Shown here: positions 22,403-27,935 of the stretch, piece by piece
How the letters are laid out: every line of letters starts with the position of its first letter
Numbering within the stretch: position 1 is the stretch's first letter
NCBI GenBank assembly: GCA_964545205.1
Contig: CAZJFH010000067.1
Location: 1 to 27,935, forward strand
From: CAZJFH01 sp964545205
GTDB lineage: Bacteria; Pseudomonadota; Alphaproteobacteria; Rhodospirillales; Magnetospirillaceae
Length of the DNA: 27,935 nt
Reading direction: 5' to 3'
Position numbers and translations under genes: made by a program
The notes under the pieces: generated by a model
The model's database searches: none
Told to the model about the DNA's origin: nothing
Seen by the model: only the letters and a program-made list of their open reading frames with translations

Positions 22403-24865
22403 ATGAGCGCGCGCAACGTCATTTCGGTTCTGATGGTCGAGGACAATCCGGGCGACGCGCGCCTGGTGCAGGAGCTGCTGCTCGACAGCGACAGCGATTG
22501 GGGCGGCCGCTTCGACCTGACCTGCGTCGACCGTTTGGCGGCGGCGCTGGAGAAGCTCGACGGGGCCAGGTTCGAGGTCGTGCTGCTCGATCTGTCGCTG
22601 CCCGACTCGCACGGGCTGGACACTCTCGCGGCGGTGCGCCAGAAGACCCCGGGGATGCCGATCGTGGTGCTGACCGGCACCGCCGACGAGGACCTCGCGC
22701 TGCGCGCCATGCAGGGCGGCGCGCAGGACTACCTGGTCAAGGGGCGCGGCGACGGCGACCTGATCCGGCGCTCGATCCGCTACGCCATCGAGCGCAACCG
22801 CTCGGACGAGGCGCTGCGCCAGAGCGAGGCGCGCTTCCGCGCCATCTTCCAGGACGCCAGCCTGGGCATTTCCGCCGTCGGCCTCGACGGCGTGCTCACC
22901 GACGCCAACCCGGCGCTGCATCGCATCCTCGGCTACGGTCCGGGCGAACTGCGCGGGCGCTCCAGCGCCGAGATCACGCATCCCGACGACCGCGCCGCCA
23001 ACGACGCGGCGCTGTTCGCGCTGCTGGGCGGCGAGCGCGACAGGTACACGCTCGAGAAGCGCTACCTGAAGAAGTCGGGCGAGACGATCTGGGGGCGGCT
23101 CAACGTCTCGCTGATCCGCGACGTGCTCGGCAATCCGCTGTTCGCGGTCGGCATGGCCGAGGACATCACCGAGCGCCGCGCGATGGAGGACCGGCTGCGG
23201 CTGGCGGCCAAGGTGCTGGAGAACACCGCCGAGGGCATCTTCGTCACCGATCCCGACCACGTCATCATCCACGTCAATCCCGCCTTCACCGAGCTGACCG
23301 GCTTCGCGCCCGAGGAGGTCATCGGCAAGAAGCCCAGCGTGCTCAGCTCCGGCCGCCACGACGCCGACTTCTACGAGCGCATGCGCGCCGGCCTGCGCGA
23401 CACCGGCAAGTGGCAGGGCGAGATCTGGAACCGCCGCAAGAGCGGCGAGCTGTTCGCCGAGTGGCTGACCATTTCGAGCGTGCGCAACGAGGCCGACCAG
23501 CTGACCAACTACGTCGCGGTGTTCAGCGACATCACCTCGCGCAAGCAGACCGAGGAGCGGCTGAACTATCAGGCCAACCACGATCCGCTGACGACGCTGC
23601 CCAACCGCACCCTGTTCTACGAGCGCCTGAGCCGCGCGTTGGCCCGCGCCCACCGCAACCGCCAGACCGTGGCGCTGATGTTTCTCGACCTCGACCGCTT
23701 CAAGGAGGTCAACGACAGTTGCGGCCATCCGGTCGGCGACGTCCTGCTGCAGCAGGTCGCCGACCGGCTCGGCAACACCGTGCGCCAGGGCGACACGGTG
23801 GCGCGGCTGGCCGGCGACGAGTTCACGGTGGTGCTCGAGGACATCAGCGACTTCCGCGACGCCGCGATGGTGGCGCAGAAGATCCTGCGCAACCTTTCGG
23901 AGCCGTTCCTGATCTCCGGCTACCGGCTGTCGGTGACCACCAGCATCGGCATCAGCCTCTACCCCGCCGACGGCGACGACATCCAGACGCTGCTCAAGCG
24001 CGCCGACGGCGCCATGTACCGGGCCAAGAAGCAGGGCAAGAACGGCTACCAGTTCCATTCCGAAGCCCTCAACGCCCAGGCGTTCGAGCGGCTGGCGCTG
24101 GAGAGCAGCCTGCTGCACGCCGTCGAGCGCGAGCAGTTCCGGCTCCATTACCAGCCGATCTACGACCTCGCCACCGGCGAGGTGGTGGCGGCCGAGGCGC
24201 TGCTGCGCTGGCAGCATCCCGAGGTCGGCCTGGTGCTGCCGGCGCAGTTCCTGTCGCTGGCCGAGGAGACCGGCCTGATCGTGCCGATCGGCCGCTGGGT
24301 GCTGCATCAGGCCTGCGCCCAGGCCAGGCTGTGGCAGGCGGAGGGCCGTCCCGAGCTGCGCATGACGGTCAATCTCTCCGAGGCCCAGCTCGTGCAGTTC
24401 GACCTGATCGACTCGGTCGCCGGCGCCTTGCGCGACAGCGGCCTCCGCCCCGATCTGCTCGAGCTGGAACTGCCCGAAAGCACGATCATGGGCAAGGGCT
24501 GCGACCACTCGCGGGTGCTGTCCGAGCTGCGCCGCCTGGGCGTGCGCATCGCCGTCGACGATTTCGGCACCGGCTATTCCTCGTTCGGCCATCTGCGGCG
24601 GCTGCCGATCGACACCCTGAAGATCGACCAGTCCTTCGTCCGCGACATCATGGTCGACGCCGACGACGCCAAGATCATCACCGCGATCACCGCGATCGCC
24701 CACAGCCTGCGCCTGAAGGTGGTCGCCGAGGGCGTCGAGACCCGCGAGCAGCTCGCATTTCTGCGCAAGCACCAGTGCGATCTGGTCCAGGGCTTCCTAT
24801 TTAACCGGCCACTCTCCGCCGAGGACTTCCAGGAGGCCCTGAGCAAGCGCCTGGAGCTGACGTGA
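22403..24865 (+). CDS. REC-PAS-PAS-GGDEF-EAL c-di-GMP signalling protein
   Basis: An 820-aa cytosolic protein. The receiver (about 8-125) has phospho-acceptor D63 in VLLDLSLPD. Two PAS domains follow at about 140-265 and 272-395, then GGDEF (about 405-560) and EAL (about 575-815). The GGDEF signature is AGDEF (470-474), a tolerated variant, and an inhibitory RxxD site is present (R461 to D464). The EAL half has EALLRWQHP (598-606), DDFGTGYSSF, KIDQSFV and AEGVET, so phosphodiesterase activity is likely; cyclase activity is possible. It should tune c-di-GMP in response to phosphorylation and a PAS-sensed signal. GGAG (22393-22396) precedes the ATG. Its receiver resembles the adjacent regulator, suggesting a common origin. 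Confidence 0.93.
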   Translation: MSARNVISVLMVEDNPGDARLVQELLLDSDSDWGGRFDLTCVDRLAAALEKLDGARFEVVLLDLSLPDSHGLDTLAAVRQKTPGMPIVVLTGTADEDLALRAMQGGAQDYLVKGRGDGDLIRRSIRYAIERNRSDEALRQSEARFRAIFQDASLGISAVGLDGVLTDANPALHRILGYGPGELRGRSSAEITHPDDRAANDAALFALLGGERDRYTLEKRYLKKSGETIWGRLNVSLIRDVLGNPLFAVGMAEDITERRAMEDRLRLAAKVLENTAEGIFVTDPDHVIIHVNPAFTELTGFAPEEVIGKKPSVLSSGRHDADFYERMRAGLRDTGKWQGEIWNRRKSGELFAEWLTISSVRNEADQLTNYVAVFSDITSRKQTEERLNYQANHDPLTTLPNRTLFYERLSRALARAHRNRQTVALMFLDLDRFKEVNDSCGHPVGDVLLQQVADRLGNTVRQGDTVARLAGDEFTVVLEDISDFRDAAMVAQKILRNLSEPFLISGYRLSVTTSIGISLYPADGDDIQTLLKRADGAMYRAKKQGKNGYQFHSEALNAQAFERLALESSLLHAVEREQFRLHYQPIYDLATGEVVAAEALLRWQHPEVGLVLPAQFLSLAEETGLIVPIGRWVLHQACAQARLWQAEGRPELRMTVNLSEAQLVQFDLIDSVAGALRDSGLRPDLLELELPESTIMGKGCDHSRVLSELRRLGVRIAVDDFGTGYSSFGHLRRLPIDTLKIDQSFVRDIMVDADDAKIITAITAIAHSLRLKVVAEGVETREQLAFLRKHQCDLVQGFLFNRPLSAEDFQEALSKRLELT

Positions 24866-25032
24866 GGCGAGGCGGGAAAGCGCCGGACGGCGCGATCCAT
24901 GCCCGCCCCGTGGCCTTCGTCGACACGGCGCGACGGTGTGCTCGATGGTTCCAGGACCGGCCGGTTCGCGTTGTTGCAAATCGCTCGCGGTCGGGGTTAG
25001 GTTAGGCCCAAAGTTCAGCAGGACAATCAGAT

Positions 25033-26385
25033 ATGCGTCAAGACCTCGCGGCCAAATACGACCTGCGGGTGCCGCGTTACACGTCGTATCCCACCGCGCC
25101 GCATTTCCATGCCGGCATCGACGGCAAGCGCTACGCCGCCTGGCTCGGCGAGCTGCCCGCCGACGCCGAGCTGTCGCTCTATCTGCACATCGCCTATTGC
25201 GCCGAGATGTGCTGGTTCTGCGGCTGCCACACCAAGATCACCCGCCAGTACGCGCCGATCGCCGACTACATGGACGCGCTGTGGCGCGAGGTCGAGCTGG
25301 TCGAGGCGGCGCTGCCCGGGCGGATGAAGGTCCGCCACGTCCATTTCGGCGGCGGCAGCCCGACCATCCTGACGGCCGAGGATTTCGTGCGCACCATGGA
25401 CCGGCTGCGCGAGCGCTTCGACCTGCTGTCCGACGCCGAGGTCGCGGTCGAGCTCGACCCGCGCACCGCCGACGAGGACTACGTCAAGGCGATGGCGCGC
25501 GCCGGCGTGACCCGCTCGTCGGTCGGTGTCCAGGACTTCAACGAGACGGTGCAGAAGGCGATCAACCGCATCCAGCCCTATCAGGTGACCGAGCAGGTGA
25601 TCGGCTGGTTGCGCAAGCACGGCATCGCCGAGGTCAACATGGACCTGGTCTACGGCCTGCCGCACCAGACCGTCGCCTCGCTGGAGGAGACCATCGACCA
25701 GGCGGTCGGGCTCGATCCGCGGCGCATCGCGCTGTTCGGCTACGCCCATGTGCCGTGGATGAAGAAGCACCAGAAGATGATCGCCGAGGACACCCTGCCC
25801 GACGCGCAGGAGCGCTGGCGCCAGTACGAGATGGCGGAGCGGCGCCTGGTCGAAAAGCACGGCTACGTCATGGTCGGCTTCGACCACTTCGCCCGGCCCG
25901 ACGACGAGCTGGCGGTGGCGCTGCGCGAAAAGCGCCTGCACCGCAATTTCCAGGGCTACACCACCGACGCCGCGCCGGTGCTGGTCGGCCTCGGCGCCTC
26001 GGGCATCGGCATGCTGCCGCAGGGCTACGTCGCCAACGAGGGCGGCATCCACGGCTACAAGGACATGGTGCGGCGCGGCCAGCTTCCGGTGGTGCGCGGC
26101 ATCGCGGTCGACGACGAGGACCGCCTGCGCCGGGCGATCATCGAGCGGCTGATGTGCGATCTCGAGGTCGACCTCGACGCCGTCGCCGGCCGCTGGGGCC
26201 GCTCGGGCGCCGAGTTCGAGGCCGAACTGGCGTCGCTGGCGCCGATGCAGGCCGACGGGCTGGCGGTGGTCGAGGGCCACACGATCCGCATCACCGAGGA
26301 GGGCCGGCCGCTGGTCCGCGCCGCCTGCGCCGCCTTCGACAAGTACCTGAAGGCCGGCGAGCAGCGCCACAGCCGCGCCGTCTGA
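25033..26385 (+). CDS. hemN: Oxygen-independent coproporphyrinogen III oxidase (radical SAM)
   Basis: A 450-aa radical-SAM enzyme that decarboxylates coproporphyrinogen III to protoporphyrinogen IX without oxygen, in the cytosol, for haem synthesis. The N-terminus has VPRYTSYPTAPHF, typical of true HemN. The cluster motif is YCAEMCWFCGC, with C56, C60 and C63 binding the 4Fe-4S cluster and C65 also conserved in HemN. HVHFGGGSPTIL, SVGVQDF, VNMDLVYGLPHQT and GYTTDAAPVLVGLGASGIG follow, and the C-terminal HemN domain is intact. These features favour HemN over HemW-type relatives. The upstream 167 bp show no convincing Fnr box. The next gene starts seven bases after the stop and is probably co-transcribed. 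Confidence 0.95.
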   Translation: MRQDLAAKYDLRVPRYTSYPTAPHFHAGIDGKRYAAWLGELPADAELSLYLHIAYCAEMCWFCGCHTKITRQYAPIADYMDALWREVELVEAALPGRMKVRHVHFGGGSPTILTAEDFVRTMDRLRERFDLLSDAEVAVELDPRTADEDYVKAMARAGVTRSSVGVQDFNETVQKAINRIQPYQVTEQVIGWLRKHGIAEVNMDLVYGLPHQTVASLEETIDQAVGLDPRRIALFGYAHVPWMKKHQKMIAEDTLPDAQERWRQYEMAERRLVEKHGYVMVGFDHFARPDDELAVALREKRLHRNFQGYTTDAAPVLVGLGASGIGMLPQGYVANEGGIHGYKDMVRRGQLPVVRGIAVDDEDRLRRAIIERLMCDLEVDLDAVAGRWGRSGAEFEAELASLAPMQADGLAVVEGHTIRITEEGRPLVRAACAAFDKYLKAGEQRHSRAV

Positions 26386-26392
26386 GCCCGGC

Positions 26393-27208
26393 ATGAACGA
26401 CGCCCTGACCGCGCGGCTCGAGGCCGCCGGGGCGGTGGCCCGCGAGGCGGGCGCCCTCGCCCGCGACTACTTCCGCCGCCGCGCCGAGCTGGCCTGGGAG
26501 AGCAAGGGCGTGCAGGATCTGGTCTCGGTCGCCGACAAGGCGGTCGAGGAGGTCGTGCGCGGCCGCCTGCTGGCCGCCTTTCCCGAGGACGGCTTCCTGG
26601 GCGAGGAGGGCGGGGCCGCCGGCGCCGCCGATGCCGTCTGGGTCGTCGACCCGATCGACGGCACCAGCAATTTCCTGCGCGGCTTCGCCTATTACGCGGT
26701 GTCGATCGCCTTCGTCGCCGACGGCGACATCGCGATCGGCGCCGTCTACGACCCCAGCGCCGACGAACTGTTCCTCGGCGCGCGCGGTCGCGGCGCCACC
26801 TGCAACGGCCGGCTGATGCGGGTGAGCAGTCCCCGGCGCCTGGCCGAGGCGGTGATCGCCTTCGGCCATTCGCGCCGCTTCTCGACCGACGCCGCCGCCG
26901 AAGGCATCAAGCGCCTGCTCGCCGCAGAGGGCGAGTTCCGCCAGCCCGGCGCCGCGGCGCTGATGCTGGCGCATGTCGCCGACGGCCGCTTCGACGGCTT
27001 CTACGAGGCCCACAACCAGAGCTGGGACGCGCTCGCCGGCATGGTCCTGGCCCGCGAGGCCGGCGCGGTGACCAACGACTTCCTCGCCGACGGCGGCCTG
27101 ACCCGGGGCAACGTCGCCATGGCCGTCGCGCCCGGCATCCACGCGCCGCTGTGCCAGGTCCTGCGCGAGGCCGGGCTGCCCCTGGGGCGGGCCTATCCGG
27201 CGGCGTAG
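26393..27208 (+). CDS. Inositol monophosphatase family protein
   Basis: A 271-aa Mg-dependent phosphatase of the IMPase/SuhB/CysQ/HisN superfamily. Metal ligands are visible: E71 in LGEEGG, D86 and D89 in WVVDPIDGTSNFLRG (residues from 83), and D212 in SWDALAG. GAVYDPSADELFLGARGRGA and the FGHSRRF segment fit the family. Members hydrolyse inositol phosphate, histidinol phosphate or phosphoadenosine phosphate; the sequence alone does not decide which, so no symbol is given. It lies seven bases after hemN in the same direction, a likely two-gene operon with no obvious pathway link. ATG 26393 is the first start in frame. Confidence 0.9.
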   Translation: MNDALTARLEAAGAVAREAGALARDYFRRRAELAWESKGVQDLVSVADKAVEEVVRGRLLAAFPEDGFLGEEGGAAGAADAVWVVDPIDGTSNFLRGFAYYAVSIAFVADGDIAIGAVYDPSADELFLGARGRGATCNGRLMRVSSPRRLAEAVIAFGHSRRFSTDAAAEGIKRLLAAEGEFRQPGAAALMLAHVADGRFDGFYEAHNQSWDALAGMVLAREAGAVTNDFLADGGLTRGNVAMAVAPGIHAPLCQVLREAGLPLGRAYPAA

Positions 27209-27293
27209 GCGCGTTCCCCGTCGGGCTTGCCGCGGAGCGATGCGAAAACGGCTGTCCGGTTCAAGTTCGGATCGGCGTATCCGGCCCTCGAGG

Positions 27294-27407
27294 TCGTCAT
27301 GGCCGGGCGAAGTCCCGGCCATCCACGTGGCGCGGTCGCACTCCCGTCGGGAACTGCCCGCAGGCGGAAACACGTGGATGGCCGGGACAAGCCCGGCCAT
27401 GACGCGA
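27294..27407. repeat. MITE-like inverted repeat with CATGGCCGGG arms
   Basis: Two arms of about 35 bp (27295-27329 and 27371-27405) are near-perfect inverted copies reading CGTCATGGCCGGG...CCCGGCCATCCACGTG and its complement, differing by a few bases at the centre of each arm. Each arm is itself palindromic (GGCCGGGC / GTCCCGGCC), so the element forms a large cruciform or two small hairpins. CGTCATGGCCGGG... repeats of this type are scattered through many alphaproteobacterial genomes. It lies between the monophosphatase gene and a convergent regulator gene and may terminate both. Confidence 0.8.
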
Positions 27408-27434
27408 TGAGTGCACATGGCGTTTCAACACGCC

Positions 27435-27935
27435 TCAGGACCGGGTTTCCGCCTCGGCGGGAGCCTCGCAAGCTCGACCGCGGGCGTCATTTGGCAGAGG
27501 GTCGTGGAACGCGGCGTGCCGCGCCGTCGCGTACTCCGCCAGCGCCGCATCGAGCAGGGCGGGGTCGATCGGCTTGACGACGTAGCCGTCCATCCCGGCC
27601 GCCAGGCAGCGGTCCTGGTCGCCTTCCATGGCGTTGGCCGTCATGGCGACGATCGGCACGGCGCCGGCGGCGCCGGGCAGGGCGCGGATGCGCCGGGTCG
27701 CCTCCAGCCCGTCGACCTCGGGCATCTGCAGGTCCATCAGCACGACGTCGAAGCGCCGCCGCGTCGCCATGGCGACGGCTTCGGCGCCGTCGCGCGCCAG
27801 GGCGACGCGGTGGCCGCGGCGGGCGAGCAGGATCGTCGCCAGCTTCTGGTTCACCGGATTGTCCTCGGCCAGCAGGATGTCGAGCGGCGGCAGCGCGATC
27901 ACCGGCTCGCCGGTCGGCATCGCGTCGATCGCGGC
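27435..27935 (-). CDS. Receiver domain, probably C-terminal part of a hybrid sensor kinase (cut by window edge)
   Basis: The frame is open from the right edge of the window (AAIDAMPTGEP...) to a stop at 27435. A full receiver domain is visible: LDILLAEDNPVNQKLATILL, phospho-acceptor Asp in VVLMDLQMPEVDG, the MTANAM switch, and KPIDPALL with the conserved Lys. The opening LLAEDNPVNQKLA is characteristic of receivers attached to hybrid histidine kinases, and no stop precedes ATG 27920 in the window, so the gene most likely continues outside it. A 161-aa stand-alone regulator from ATG 27920 is the alternative. The last 30 residues after the receiver are polar and disordered-looking. It is convergent with the monophosphatase gene. 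Confidence 0.85.
   Translation of the reverse strand, partial: AAIDAMPTGEPVIALPPLDILLAEDNPVNQKLATILLARRGHRVALARDGAEAVAMATRRRFDVVLMDLQMPEVDGLEATRRIRALPGAAGAVPIVAMTANAMEGDQDRCLAAGMDGYVVKPIDPALLDAALAEYATARHAAFHDPLPNDARGRACEAPAEAETRS

Noticed and set aside
24960..25032. Fnr/Crp-type box upstream of hemN
   Set aside because: hemN genes are often Fnr-controlled, but no TTGAT-N4-ATCAA dyad is present; TTGTTGCAAATCG is too far from it.
1..27935. CRISPR arrays, tRNA or rRNA genes
   Set aside because: No regularly spaced short repeats and no cloverleaf or rRNA-like sequence were recognised in any gap between genes.

Overview
The window is about 28 kb of very GC-rich DNA with strongly G/C-ending codons. 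The gene set is that of an alphaproteobacterium, probably a Rhodospirillales-type lineage: tandem M17 aminopeptidases, guaB followed by an RsmB-type methyltransferase, paired bacterioferritins, a HisKA_2 kinase, yicC-gmk, a c-di-GMP enzyme, HemN, and palindromic intergenic repeats typical of that class. The exact genus cannot be read from the sequence. No rRNA, tRNA, CRISPR array, transposase or integrase was seen.

Left part (1-7080). The end of a pepA-type aminopeptidase is followed by a palindromic repeat and a second complete M17 aminopeptidase. The last 91 bp of that gene occur again, base for base, at 6668-6758. Between the two copies lie a 520-bp stretch with no convincing gene, a large single-gene immune-type protein (restriction-nuclease-like N-terminus, NACHT NTPase, long helical C-terminus), and the first part of a GspD-type secretin lipoprotein. 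The secretin runs in frame into the second copy of the aminopeptidase tail. The segment looks foreign or rearranged: either a defence-carrying insertion at the end of the aminopeptidase gene, or an assembly join. A Cys-rich zinc-ribbon protein follows.

Middle (7080-18640). Housekeeping and stress genes: guaB with a visible promoter, an RsmB/NOP methyltransferase, and two adjacent bacterioferritin genes with complementary active sites (one keeps the ferroxidase ligands, the other the haem methionine). Then come a 58-aa DUF1328 membrane protein, a membrane sensor kinase, an EamA transporter, an acetyl-CoA-synthetase-like ligase, an MscS channel, a 75-aa hypothetical protein, a small c-type cytochrome and an unassigned 209-aa protein.

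Right part (18640-27935). yicC and gmk are translationally coupled on the minus strand from a recognisable promoter. Divergent from them is a coupled mntA-hepT toxin-antitoxin pair that overlaps an SDR gene. Next are an Rcp1-like response regulator and a REC-PAS-PAS-GGDEF-EAL protein (a c-di-GMP signalling pair), hemN with an inositol-monophosphatase-family gene, a palindromic MITE-like repeat, and the receiver end of a hybrid kinase that enters from the right edge.
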